Below are positions 23,538 to 36,848 of a DNA stretch of 64,000 nt, one piece after another. Position 1 is the stretch's first letter. Each line of letters starts with the position of its first letter. The DNA is from Karstenula rhodostoma CBS 690.94 (lineage: Eukaryota > Ascomycota > Dothideomycetes > Pleosporales > Didymosphaeriaceae): the NCBI GenBank assembly GCA_010093485.1, contig MU001509.1, forward strand, positions 1,269,267 to 1,333,266. The letters run 5' to 3'. Position numbers and translations under genes: made by a program. The notes under the pieces are model-generated. The model ran no database searches. It was not told where the DNA came from and saw only the letters and a list, made by a program, of their open reading frames with translations.

Positions 23538-24792
23538 CTAGCCTAAATCCTAATCTAGGCCTATAGAACTATATAGTATATCTATAATAGAAGAGATCTT
23601 TTTATTCTTTTTTAATATTTATTTACTTACTTTTAGACTTTTATTTATATAATTTAAATCTTTTTTTTATATATTTTTATACTTTTTTAATTATTAGTAT
23701 AATACTAACTAATAGTTATTTAAATACTAACTCTTTTATTTATTTATATTTACTAATATCTTTAATTTTTATTTATAGCTTATAGCTTATAGCTTATTCT
23801 ATTACTATTACTATTACTATTAATACTACCTACTTATTATTAGTATTAATATTATTTACCTATTATTATTATTAATATTACCCGCTACTTTTTACTTTAC
23901 CTACTATAGGGTATTAACTACTACCTCTATATTTATTAATTATATAGACTTCTTTAATTTTTTAATTATAATTACTTTTACTATAAAGTCTAGCTCCTTT
24001 TAGCTCTTAAAAACTATTATAATTATCTCTTACTACTTATATATAAAGTCCTTATTTTTAGCTAACTACTATAGTATTATCCCTATATAGTCTAGGTTAG
24101 TAATATTATATTAGCGACACTATATATATATATATATATATAAGAAACTTACTAATAAACTCTATAATTATATAGTTTATAGCTATAATTTATAGTATTT
24201 ATATACTAGGTTAATTATACTAATAGAGATTAACTTACTAAAAGGCTTACTTAATTTTATAACTTATATAGCTAATTATTATATTTATATTAATATCTAT
24301 AAAAGTAATAGACTTACTACTAGTATATACTAGATTATATTTATTACTAAAAATTAGTTACTTATTATTATTAGCTATTTTAATAGAGATATAATATAGG
24401 TTTTTTTTTATAAAAACTAGTCTTTATATATAGTACTATAAATTACTTATTACTAGTAGGTAACCTCTTTTTTATATTCTTTTTTAAATTATAATATTAT
24501 TAATATATAATATTTTTAATATTTTATAACTTCTCTATAATCGCGTGTTAGATATTAGTAAATAAGGAGTATACTACCTTACTAGAATTATATAGTATTA
24601 TAGTATTATAGTATTATAGTATTACTATATTATATAATATATATAAATAGGTTAATACTTAGTTAATTAAGTCTAGTACTATAGGTACCCTTCTTTTTTA
24701 TTATAAATAGTACTATCTTTTAGAGCCCTTTAATAGATCTATATAGTACCTCTAGATATTTTCTTATTACTAGGTAGTTATAATAGTAGCTT

Positions 24793-24821
<29 letters not shown>
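23538..24821 (+). mobile_element. Family A element, copy A4 (full length)
   Basis: 1,284 bp, the longest near-intact copy. Target-site duplication AAGAGATAGAT (23,527-23,537 and 24,822-24,832), 11 bp. It keeps two CG-containing spots (GCGACAC near 24,115 and TCGCGTG near 24,541) that are AT in other copies. Confidence 0.9.
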
Positions 24822-24823
<2 letters not shown>

Positions 24824-24832
24824 GAGATAGAT

Positions 24833-25420
24833 AATAACTTAAGCTCTAAAATTAGAAATAGAACTAATAAGAATAGTAATTAGTTTAGGAATTTATATAA
24901 GTTTCTAAGTAATATATATAAGTCTAAACTATTAGTATAAGTAAGTAAGGAAGAAAAAATAGAAAAGAAAAAAGATAAAAATATTTTTAGATAGGAAATT
25001 ATATAGAATAGCTAAAGAGAAGGAATAGCCTCCTTACTATAAAAGTACTAAAAGCTATAGTAATATCTAAAGTAGTTATTATTATAATAAATAATTATAA
25101 TAAATATATATATAGATTATTAAATCTAAAGTTAATTATAAGTAATAAAAATAGAATTTTAATTTATACCTATTTATTATATAATATCTATTAATAGAAT
25201 AATTTAGTTACTATATTATATAGATAATCTAGGTAGATATACTAATTCTACCCCTATCTATACTTTAACTACTCCTATTTAACTATAATTTATACTTTAA
25301 CTACCCCTACCCTAACCCTAACCTATACTTTAACTATTTTTACTCTAACCCCTATCTAGAGTTTATATAATTCTAATCTAACCTATATTTAAGTATAGGT
25401 ATACCTAATCTATTTACTAG
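24833..25420. other. RIP-degraded sequence with a ~32-bp tandem repeat
   Basis: Unclassified AT-rich remnant. At about 25,258-25,345 TATACTTTAACTA recurs three times at a spacing of 32-33 bp, with C-rich spacers ending in two CCCTAA units near 25,310. Confidence 0.5.
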
Positions 25421-25460
25421 TCTATTAAGAAATATAAAATTATACTTATAATATAGGTAT

Positions 25461-26680
25461 CTAGCCTAGATCCTAATCTAGGCCTATAGAACTATATAGT
25501 ATACTTATAATAGAAGAGAGCTTTTTATTCTTCTTTAATACTTATTTTATATATTTTTATACTTTTTTTATTATTAGTATAATACTAACTAATAGTTATT
25601 TAATACTAACTCTCCTTATCTATACTTACTAATATTTTTAACTTTTATCTATAGTTTATAGTTTATAGCTTAGTATATTACCCTATTACTATTATTATTA
25701 CTATTAATACTACTTATCTATTATTACTATTAATATTATCTATCTATTATTACTATTAATATTACCTACCTATTATTATTATTAATATTACCTATTACTT
25801 TCTTATATATTCTATAAAGTTACTATTATTTACTTTATATTTATTAACTATATAGGTTATTCTAATTTAATTATAATTATTTTTATTATAAAGTCTAGCT
25901 CCTCTTAACTCTTAAAAATTATTATAATTAGCTCTTATTACTTACTAGTAAAGTCTCTATTTCTAGTTAACTATTATAGAGGTAATTCTATTCTAGGTTA
26001 ATAATACTATATATATATATATATATAAGAAACTTACTAATAGACTTTATAATTATATAGTCTATAACTATAACTTATAGTATTTATATACTAGATTAAT
26101 TATTATACTAATAGAGGTTAACTTACTAGATAATATATTAAATTTTATAATATATATAGTTAAATATATTTAGATTACTAATAGGCTTACTACTAATATA
26201 TACTATATTATATTTATTACTAAGAATTAGTTACTTATTATTATTAGCTATTTTAATAGAGTAGGATATAGTATAGATTTTTTTCTATAAAAGCTAGTCT
26301 TTATATATAGTACTATAAGTTACTTACTACTAATAAATAATCTCTTTTTTATATTTTTTTTTAAATTATAATATTCTTAATATTTTATAACTTCTCTATA
26401 ATTATATATTAAGTATTAGTAAATAAGGAGTATATTACCCTACTAGTATTATATAGTATTATAGTATTATAGTATTACTATATTATATAATATATATAGG
26501 TAGATTAATACTTAGTTAATTAAACCTAGTATTATAGGTACCCTTCTTTCTCTTTTATTATAAATAGTACTATCCTTTAGAGCTATTTAATAGAATTATA
26601 TAGTATCTCTAGATATTTCCTTATTACTAGGTAGTTATAATAGTAACTTTATATTAAAAAAAAAAAAAAAAAAAAAAAAT
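25461..26680 (+). mobile_element. Family A element, copy A5 (full length)
   Basis: 1,220 bp. Target-site duplication ATATAGGTAT (25,451-25,460 and 26,681-26,690), 10 bp. The 5' end carries a perfect small hairpin, CCTAGAT (25,465-25,471) and ATCTAGG (25,476-25,482) around CCTA. The poly(A) is ~23 bases. It lies in copia-3. Confidence 0.9.
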
Positions 26681-26695
26681 ATATAGGTATACTAT

Positions 26696-26844
26696 ATTAT
26701 ATATAATTACTATAAGGGTAGGTAAATTAATAAAGTAAAGGGGATAAAAAGGTATATTATACTTTACTAATATATAAATAAAGGGGGACTAAAAAAGTGG
26801 CTAAGACTTATCTAGTATCTATATATAGACTAACTAAAAAGGGT
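26696..26844 (-). mobile_element. Family B element, copy B4
   Basis: 149 bp flanked by AGGTATACTAT (26,685-26,695 and 26,845-26,855), 11 bp. Its duplication overlaps the right duplication of A5, so B4 inserted after A5. Confidence 0.8.
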
Positions 26845-27453
26845 AGGTATACTATTATAATACTTTATTTAATTAATTTAATTCTTAAAGTATTATTTAA
26901 TTCTAAATACTAGATTCTAGCTTTTTTAAGATAAGCTTTTAAAATAATATTTATATAAAAGTTCTTAACTACTTTTATATTTTTTAGTAGTAAAGTTTTT
27001 AATTATTTCCTATTCGTTTTATAAAAAATATTTTTAATTAGGTAATTTCTAATTTTTAAAATAGGTAGAGCTTATATCCCTATTTTAATATATTCTTTTA
27101 AGGTTAATTTTCTAAAGAAACTAGCTACTAAAATTTTTTAATTATTAATAAAATAAATAGTAACTATACTATTTAGAATTATACTTTTAAATAATAGATA
27201 AGAATTCTATATTATATTATAGATTCTATTCTTAGAAACTTTACTTAAAAGATTAATTTAAAAAAAAAAGAATTACTATAATATTTTTAGGATAATTAAT
27301 AGTAAGCTACTTATTATTATTTATTATTTAATTAGTATTATATTAAGAATATAAATAATACTTAGTAATATTAGGGTTTATAGAGCTCTAATTAGCCGCG
27401 ATAAGGGGTACCTTAACCTAAGTACTAAACTAATTTAGGATAAGTATAGTATA

Positions 27454-28741
27454 TATATATTATAGAGATTTACTATAAGGTAGGGTAACTTAATAAAGTA
27501 GGGGGGATAAAAAGGCACGTTATACTTTACTAATATATAAATAAAGGGGGACTAAAAAAGTAGCTAAGGCGCGCCTAGCGTCTATATATAGGCTAACTAG
27601 AAAGGGTATAGCGCCAAGCTAGCTAAAATAGGACTAGTATAATACTAACCCTAAATAGACTTAGTATATACCTGCTAATATATAAGAATTCTAATAATAG
27701 AAAGTTATTAATAAATAAAAAGAATAGTTCTTATTAAGACTAGGAGAAAAATATATATAGGTAGGTACTACTATTTATATTACTTTCTCCTATCCTACAC
27801 TCTATTAGTTATTAATAGCACGCGTGTAAGAAGAGAAAAGAATATAAGTAAAATACCTATCCCTAGTATATAAATCCTACTTAATAGCGCGATATTCTAT
27901 TTATAGTTTTTAGACTTACTAATATATTATCTATACCTTAGGATTAACCTAACTAATAAACCTATATAGATAGAGATATACCTATTCCCTACTATCTATC
28001 TAGGGATAATAATAATAACTAATACCTATAATATAGTTATAGAGTATAGCGAGGAATTTTAAATAATAATAGTAATAATAGGTGAAAATTATAATATCTA
28101 TAAAATTAAGAGCTAGCTAGAATCTAAAGTTATATATATAGGTATAAAGGAAGTACTTATACTATATAAGCTAGATTAGCTAGTAATATAATACTTAATA
28201 ACTAGTAGCTATAGATATATACTATAGTAATAAAAGATATAGGGTATATAAAATTACTATAATAATAAAAAGGAGACTAAGGAGGATAAGAAGTTTATAG
28301 TAGAGGTAATAAGTAAGGTAAGTATTTACTAGATATAGGAAATTCTATATAGTATAGTAGTATAGATAAAGTCCTAAGTCCTATCTTATCCTAAGCCCTA
28401 AGCGCGGAGCCTGTAGGGTAACGTATAAAGGGTAAAGGATAAAGGGTAAGATAAAGAATAGAGATAGTGGCTATATAGGGTTAGTATTTAAAAGTAGAGT
28501 ATTAGGGGTATATAGTATATTTAGTTATAAAATACTAAGTATAAGAGCTTAGTATCGCGTTAATAGTAGAATAAGGTAATAAGAATTATAATATAAAGTT
28601 AACTAGTATCTAGCTATAATTAGTAGCTTTTAATAGATCTTAATAACTAGTTCTAGGGAAAGACAATAATTAAATAAACTTAATTTAGTAAAGTAAGGAT
28701 TCTAAATAAATAAATAAAGAGGTAACTAACTAACGCCGGCC
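27454..28741 (-). mobile_element. Family B element, long copy B5 (1,288 bp)
   Basis: It interrupts the left LTR of copia-1 and is bounded by the 11-bp duplication AGTATAGTATA (27,443-27,453 and 28,742-28,752). Its first ~155 bp are the family B sequence; the other ~1,130 bp are found nowhere else in the window except for the ~65 bp shared with B3. It retains CpA, TpG and CpG sites (CGCGGAGCCTGTAGGG near 28,403, ACGCGTGTAAG near 27,822, GCCGGCC at the end), so it is less RIP-affected than its host. No terminal inverted repeats, no poly(A) and no long open frame. Confidence 0.75.
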
Positions 28742-28845
28742 AGTATAGTATATAACTAGCCTTTCTAGTAATCTTTTCTTATATAGTAATCTAATTAATT
28801 CACTTCTTAAATAAAGGAATATTTAAGCTCCTTTTCTCTACTATA

Positions 28846-28861
28846 GTTATAAGCCTAGTAC
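28846..28861 (+). other. Primer-binding site of copia-1, half initiator-tRNA type
   Basis: GTTATAAGCCTAGTAC starts on the base after the left LTR. Reversing two RIP changes gives a complement to the anticodon arm of eukaryotic initiator tRNA-Met (around CTCATAAC), the primer site known for Drosophila copia. The same bases occur at 40,223 in copia-2. Confidence 0.55.
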
Positions 28862-31800
28862 TTAGAATATAGAATAATTCTCTTTATATACTTTACTACT
28901 TAAATATACCCTCTTAGGTTCTTCTATTATACTAAAAGCCTTCTTTATTTAATAAAGCTATAAGTAATTTAACTATTCTAGTTACTTAGACCTAGTTTAT
29001 TAATTAAATAAGCTAGCCTTATTAGTTTATAAGCTTATATTTCTAAGTAAACTCTAAAGGTATCTAGTCTAAAATAAATCTAGATAGTCTAATAGTCCCT
29101 TTAATTAAGGATAATTACCCTATTTAACTAGTTATTCTAGAGGAACTATACTAACTAGTTACTTTAGATAACCTTAAAGATTATAAGTAGGAGCTTAAAT
29201 TATATAAGAAGAATAAGGAAAGTTATATTTTAAAAATTATAGAATATTATACTATAGTCTCTAACTAGTAGATATACTATTTTAAACTATAAAATTTCTA
29301 AAACTAGGTTTATACTACTATTTTCTAAGATCTCCTTACTCTAGTAATAATTAATATAGTTAAAGATAATAAATCTACCTTATAATATCTACTTTATATA
29401 CTAAAGAATAATCTAGCACCTACTAAAGGAGTAACTAAAAATCTTATTTAAGTACAATATTATACTTATTTTAATAAAGTAAAGAGTAGATAGTAGAACC
29501 TAGAGACTTAGTTTAAAAAATAGTAGCTCCTTTACTATAAAGTAATTATATACTTAGTTAAAGAAACTAAAGGAGCGCTTATAACCTATAATTTTCTTAA
29601 AGCTTTAGGTAAGAAGATTACCCCTAAGTAGTCCTACTTAATTAAGTAATAAATCCTACTTAATAAGATACTTAAAAGGTCTATAATAATACTTTCTAAG
29701 ATTAGAAAGGTATTTTTAGTACTAATCTAGGAATAATTATTCTACCCTAATTATAAAAGGACTAGTATCTATATAATATTTAGTAGTTAGACTACTAAGT
29801 CTAGTAGGGAATTATTTAATAATATATAGAATAATAATTATTTTAACTATCCTTATAAGAATACCTAATATAAATAGTAACTAATTAAATACTAATACTT
29901 ATAGATAGCTATTACTAGTACTCTAATTAATAGATCCTAAGTATTTAACCTTTTTAATAAAGAGTAAAATAAGATCTTAAACTATTTAAAACTCCTATAA
30001 TAATTAAAGCTATAGACTAAAATTAATAGTACTAATTAGAAAATAAGTAATAAGAAGTAGCTTACTATTAACTATTTTAGTAGTATTATAGTAGCTTTTA
30101 TTAATTTAATTAACCTTCTAAGTAAAGTCTCTAAGAATAGAATCTATAATATAATATAGAATCCTTACCTACTTTCTAGAAGTATAATCCTAGATAGTAT
30201 AACTACTATTTACCTTATTAATAATTAGAACCTTCTAGTTACTAGTTCTTTTAAGAAAGTAACTATAGAAGACTAAGTTAAAGTAGGAACTTAAGCTCTA
30301 CCTATCTTAGGAATAGGAAATTACCTAATTAAAAATATTCTTTATAGTAAGAATAGGAAATAATTAGAGAATCTACTACTTAAAGATATAAAGGTAGTTA
30401 AAAACTTTTATATAAATATTATTTTAGAAGCTTAACTTAAAAAAGTTAGTATTTAGTATCTTAGCTTAGATAATACCCTAAGGATTAGAATAATTAAATA
30501 AAGTATTATAATAGTAAACCTATAGTATAAGTATAACCTTACTTTTTTTAAATATAAGCCTATATACTCTTATTCTACTATTATAAATATAATTTAATTA
30601 TCTAAGCTATTAAGAGAGAATATCTCCTACTTAGATAGCGAAGAACTATAGTATAAGTAATTAGGATACCTTAGAAAAAAGGCTTTATAAGCTCTAGTTT
30701 CTAGCGCACGCAGCGTATTAATTAAAGGAATATAATAATAAGAATATAAGTATTATATAGTTATATATATAAGTAAGGTAATTTTATAATAACTATATAA
30801 GTATTTACTATATCTATTCTATTATATTATATAGGACCTATTTAATATAAAGTAAAGGTAAATACTTAAATCCTAGATTCTTATAATAAAGGAAGAATTT
30901 AGTAGGAAGTTCTATAATTTTAATCTATAAAGGAAGACGCTTTTAGAGATTCTATAATTAATAAAATACCTATTAACCTTTATAAAGAATAAATACTAGC
31001 TCTAAATTATATAAATCTAATAGAATAATAATATAGTAATACTCCTATAGTAAGAGATATCGCGATATAAGGAATAGGTAATTAAAGAAAAAATTATAAT
31101 TAACCCTTTACTACCTTATACGTATAAAACTAATAGTTTAGTAGAGTAAGCTAGAAAAGAGCTAATTAAATAAATAGTAAAGATAAGGTCTAGTATAAAT
31201 CTACTAATAAAGCTATAACTAGAGATTATAGATATAATAGTCTAGTTATATAATATAAGCCTAAGCGCAGTATATAGTTTCTAATTACTAAATAAAATAT
31301 TAGATAACTAGTTTTAATAGTATTTTTAGTACTATAAGCTAGTAATTATATAATATATAATAGTAGATCTCTATTTAGACTAGAGTAGGATTTATACCTA
31401 TAGATACTAAATATATCCTCTAATAAAGGATCGCGAAGCTAGGTATAATAGAAGGGGATTTAAAATAAATCTAAAAGCTTATATTAGGTATTTAGTAGAC
31501 TATTAAGCTTCTAATATCTATAAAATATAGGTTCCTATACTTAATTAAATAATTATAACTAGGAATATTATATTTAATAAGATAATCTTCTACTAGAGAG
31601 TATATAAAGTTAAGCTCCTAAAGGTAAAAGCTTTAAGAATTATAGAAAGTATTTATAAGGATAAGGTTAATAATCTAGAAGATATATTTAATATAATTAA
31701 TTTTACTTCTAGTTTAAATAAGTATATAAGTACTATAAGAATTAAGAATACTAAGTAACTACTTAGGAGTAAAGGATTAGAGTAAATAGATTCTAAGAAT

Positions 31801-32749
31801 AGCTAGCTAAGGAATTAAAAAGTAATAATACTAACTACTATATAAGCTATAGGTATAGCTAGCTAGTAGCTAAGAATTTATATAGGCTAAAATTTAAATA
31901 TAGGACTTATAACCTTAGATATAATACTATAGCTAGATATTATAGGGACTAATTAATATAATTATAAAAATACTAAAAGCTATTAGAATTAGAATTTAAC
32001 TAGAAGAGCTAGTAAACTAGAGTCTTAGGATAATACTTCCCTAGAGTAGGAACTTTAAAACCCTACTACTACCTCTTAATCTAGTAAAACTAACTCTATA
32101 CTACTAAATAAAGTAGAAAATCTACTAGTAAATTAAAGGTAATAGTATATCTTTCCTATAGTAAGTAGAGTAAGTAGATAACTTTAAAAAGAGGTACCTA
32201 AAATTAACTAACTAATAAGTAGATATTTACTAGTTTAAAGATTAAAATAATAAGATATAGATTATAATAATTAGCTAAGGGGTAAATTAAATTTTAGTAT
32301 ATATATACTAATAGTAGATCTATCTTTAAAAGATAATTTCTAGATTAACTTTATATATATATTTATACTAGGAGTAGATAAAACCTAGAATAAATATAAA
32401 GACTATAAGATACTAAATATAGTAGTTATAGTAGTTATATTTAAGAAACTAAAACTAGTAATATTACTAGCTTATCTATATAGAGATAAGCTACTACTAG
32501 AACTAATACTCTAGAAATATCTACTTTCCTATCCTCTAAAAAAGCTATTTAAGTAGGCCGCGATTAAAGAGATTACTATCCTATAGTAGAAAAGAACTTA
32601 GATAAAGCTATCCTAATTATAAGTAATAGAATACCTACTTTTATTAAAATAGGTATTTATATATAAGCTTAATTAGGATAGTTAGTTTAAAAACTATAAA
32701 GCTTATATTATAGTTAAAAAGGATCTTTAACTAAAGGATATTCTATACT

Positions 32750-33180
32750 TAACCTATACTACTATACTTATAGTAAAGTTATTTTAAGTAGTAATAGTAA
32801 TTACTATAGAGTTTAACCTTAAGATTAAATAATATAATATTATAAGAGTATTCCTAAATATTATAATTATAGTAGATAATCCTATAATCTATAAACTTCT
32901 AGATAGGTTTAAGATACTAGGAATATATATAAAATTAAATTAAACTCTCTATAGTTTAAGAGACTTACTATTTCTCTAGTATAAAGAGTTTTCCCGCTTA
33001 CTTAGAGCTAAAGGGTTTAAAGCTTTAAAGGAAAAGTCTTATTTATTCCTTTCTAGAGATTAGAAAATCCTAGTACTATTCTATATAGATAATATACTAC
33101 TTCTATATTATAATAACTATAGAGAGTAAGCTTAAATACTATAGAATAAGGTTATAAATAAATATAAGATTAAAGATAAG
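32750..33180 (+). pseudogene. Reverse transcriptase remnant of copia-1
   Basis: At 32,821-32,859 the + strand reads KIK*YNIIRVFLN, where the stop is a CAA-to-TAA change; this is the copia block ending in FLN that precedes the catalytic site. At 33,079-33,102 it reads FYIDNILL, the catalytic YxDD block with the second Asp changed to Asn, as a G-to-A RIP mutation would do. Nearby TAG codons sit where Trp or Gln is expected. The order and spacing of these blocks support Ty1/copia. It is not functional. Confidence 0.75.
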
Positions 33181-36100
33181 GGACTAGTTAAGTAATTTCT
33201 TAGAGTATAAGTAATTAGAGACTAAGATAATTAGATAATTATACTTATATATAATATATATATTAATAAAATTATAAAAAAATTTAAGCTTTATAAAGCT
33301 AATAGCTTCCTACCTACTCCTCTCTTAATTAATAAGTTTAAAAAGAGTAAAGGTAAAGTATTACTATAGTAGATTAAGAGTTATTAAGAAAAGGTTAAAT
33401 TAGTATTATATATAGTAATTATACTATAACTAGATATTATATTTACTATATTAAAGCTATCCTTCTTCCTTACTAACCTAAGTATAAAGTATAAAGCAGT
33501 AGTTAATTAAGTAATTCTATACCTCTATAAAACACACTAGAAAGCAATTTAGTTTAGTAGATATAATAGTCTAGACCTACTTATCTATAGAGATATATCT
33601 TTTATAGATAATCTACTAATAAGATAATTATTTTATAGGTATATTACTTTACTATTTAGTAGCACTATTCTATAGAAGGTAGCTTATTAAAGTATAATTA
33701 TAACTTTAACTATAAAAGTAGAGCTTCTTACTCTAGAGTATATTAGTAAAGAAGTAATAGTTTTAAAGTATTTCTTTACTAAACTTATACTAGACTTAGG
33801 ATTACTCTAGTAAATCTACTATAATAACTAGTAGATAATTAGACTAGTAATTAGAAAAAATAAAAGAATTACTATATACCTTTACTATATTAATATCTAG
33901 AATATATAGTTATAATAAAAGTATATAAAGGGATTATTTAAGATTTTATATTTTAAAATAAGTAAAATACCTATAGATAGTTTAATAAAAATACTATTAA
34001 AGTAGTAGTTTACTAGATTTATATAACTACTTAACCTTTAAAATATAAGTTTTATAATTATAGATTTAAAAGAAGTAAAGTAAGTAGAGATTTATTAGAT
34101 TTAATTATAAAAAATACTTTTTAACTAGAGAATAAAAGAAAAATAAAGGAAAAATAAAAGAAATCTATCCTACTTAAATATATTAAGTATTTAATTAAAG
34201 AGCTTATAAAGTTAAGTATACTACTATACTTCTAATATATTAGAGTACCTAGTATATCTATATTTAAAACTATTCTAACTATAAATAGGAGATTCCTTAG
34301 CTTTAAAAAACCTACTATAACTGCGTAGATACTCTTTAGGGTAATTAAAGTTAGGCTACTACTAATCTATACTATAATAACTAATACTTAAGCCTACCTT
34401 ATAGAGTTACTATAAAGTATAGTATTTATAAGGAGTAGGTATATTATACTTAAAAGTATATATAGTCTTCTATAAGCCTGCCTCCTAGCTATCTATAGAG
34501 TAGACCTATTAAAAGGTAGGTAAAGTAAAGATAGGAGTAGTAAAAGTAGGGATAGAAATAGAAGAAGTAGGGATAGGAGTAGAAATAAAAAGAGGTAGAG
34601 GTAGAATAAAAGTAAATAAAGTAAGAATAGGAGTAAAGGAAATAAAAAAAGAGCTAAATATTAAGTAGGGGTTTTATAAAAGTATAAAAAGGGTTTTTTA
34701 ACTTTTATTCTAATCTTTTAGTATAGCTTAAATATACTATTATAAATAATTAATCTTATAAGCCTATATATAGTTAGTAAAAATCTAAGTAATAAAGAAG
34801 ATAAAGGAAACTTATACTAGAGTTTAAATTATTATAAAATAGGATAAAGTATATTATATATATAGCTAGGAATAGTAGACTATAATAATTAGTAAAATTT
34901 AATTAGATAAGTAGAGAATTTAGCTTATATTAGTTTATATAAGTATATATAATAGTAAAAGTAATATCTAGTCTACTAGTTTATAATATTATAGTAAAGG
35001 CTATCTAACCTACTACTTAAAGTACTTATTAAGTAGCTAAAGTAGCTTATTAGCTAAATAGCCCTAATATACTCTTTTTTTATAGCTAGGGGAGTATATA
35101 ATATTATTAAAGGAGTTTAACTAGAAGTATAGGAAGTAGACTAAGTAGAAAGGTAACTATAATAAGTTATTTAAGGAATTATAATAAATCTTTTAGTAGT
35201 AGCTACTTATTTAGTTTTAAGTTTCTATTCTTATTTAAGCGCTTTAGTAATATAAGCTTTAGTAGCGTTATTAGCTATTTAAAAAGTATAAGTAAAGTAT
35301 TAAAAAGTAAAAGGTAAAAATATACTATAAGATAGAATAATAGGGATAAAAAAGAGAAGCTTAAAAGGTATAAAAAATATCTTTTTATTCTACCTACCTC
35401 TATTAGTTTATACTATATAATAATTATTTACCTTATTTACTATTACTTACTATACCTAGTTATAAGGCTACTACTATTTATAAGTACTATACTAAGTACT
35501 AAGAGACTTTTACTCTAGCTAATTAGTATTATAATATTAATAATAGTGTAATATAAGTAGGAAATTATAGTCTAAGCTATATATTTCTAAAAGGGAAGCT
35601 AATCTAAATAATTAAATTCTACTAGTAAATAAATAATAAGCGCTATTTATCTAGAGGGTATATTAAGAATATAAATAATACTTAATAATATTAGGATTTA
35701 TAGAGCTCTAATTAGCCACGATAAGGGGTACCTTAACCTAAGTACTAAACTAATTTAGAATAAGTATAGTATATAACTAGCCTTTCTAGTAATCTTTTCT
35801 TATATAGTAATCTAATTAATTCGCTCCCTAAATAAAGGGATATTTAAGCTCCTTTTCTCTACTATATATTATTAATCTTATTTTATAGCTTTAACTATTA
35901 TAGAAATTTAAAATAATCTAAGATTTCTTTCTAGCCTAAATTCTAATCTAGGCCTATAGAACTATATAGTATACTTATAATAGAAAAGAGTTTTTTATTC
36001 TTCTTTAATATTTATTTTATATATTCTTATATATTTTTAATTATTAGTATAATAATAACTAATAGTTATTTAATACTAACTCTTTTTATTTATACTTATT

Positions 36101-36805
36101 AATATTTTTAATTTTTATTTATAATTTATAGCTTATAGCTTAGTATATTACCCTATTACTATTACTATTACTATTACTATTAATACTACCTATCTATTAT
36201 TACTATTAATATTATTTATCTATTATTATTATTAATATTATCTACTATTTCTTTATATATTCTATAAAACTATTACTACCTACTCTATATTTATTAACTA
36301 TATAAATTACTCTAACTTAATTATAATTACCTTTACTATAAAGTCTAGCTCCTTTTAATTTTTAAGAACTATTATAATTAACTCTTACTACTTACTAGTA
36401 AAGTCCCTATTTCTAGTTAACTACTATAGAGGTAATTTTACTATAGGTTAGTAATATTATATTAGTAATATCGCGTTAGTAATACTATATATATATATAA
36501 GAAACTTATTAATAGACTTTATAATTATATAATTTATAGCTATAACTTATAGTCTCTATATACTAGATTAATTATACTAATAAAAATTAATTTACTAGAG
36601 AATATATTTAATTTTATAGAGGTTTATATTATTTAGATTTATACTATATATAGAATTAGTACTACTATTAGTATATATAAGGTTATATTTATTACTAATA
36701 ATTAATTACTTATTATTAGCTATTTTAATAGAGATATAATATAGGTTTTTTTTATAAAAGCTAGCTTTTATATATAGTACTATAAGTTACTTACTACTAG
36801 TAGGT

Positions 36806-36848
<43 letters not shown>

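Larger units (their letters stand above)
27341..35866 (+). mobile_element. Copia-1: near-complete Ty1/copia LTR retrotransposon, RIP-inactivated
   Basis: LTRs start TATTAAG and end CTACTATA (RIP form of TG..CA). The left LTR (27,341-27,453 plus 28,753-28,845) totals 206 bp once insertion B5 is removed; the right LTR (35,661-35,866) is 206 bp. The 5-bp duplication TATTA flanks the element (27,336-27,340 and 35,867-35,871). A primer-binding-site-like GTTATAAGCCTAGTAC directly follows the left LTR. Inside, the + strand reads, through RIP stops, a copia-type reverse transcriptase (see separate entry). The whole body lacks open frames. It interrupts the older copia-3 and is itself less degraded than copia-2. 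Confidence 0.88.

Noticed and set aside
25300..25330. Telomere-like CCCTAACCCTAACC
   Set aside because: Only about two units, inside a degenerate C-rich tandem repeat. RIP spares CCTAA-type words because they lack CpA, so they are enriched by default.
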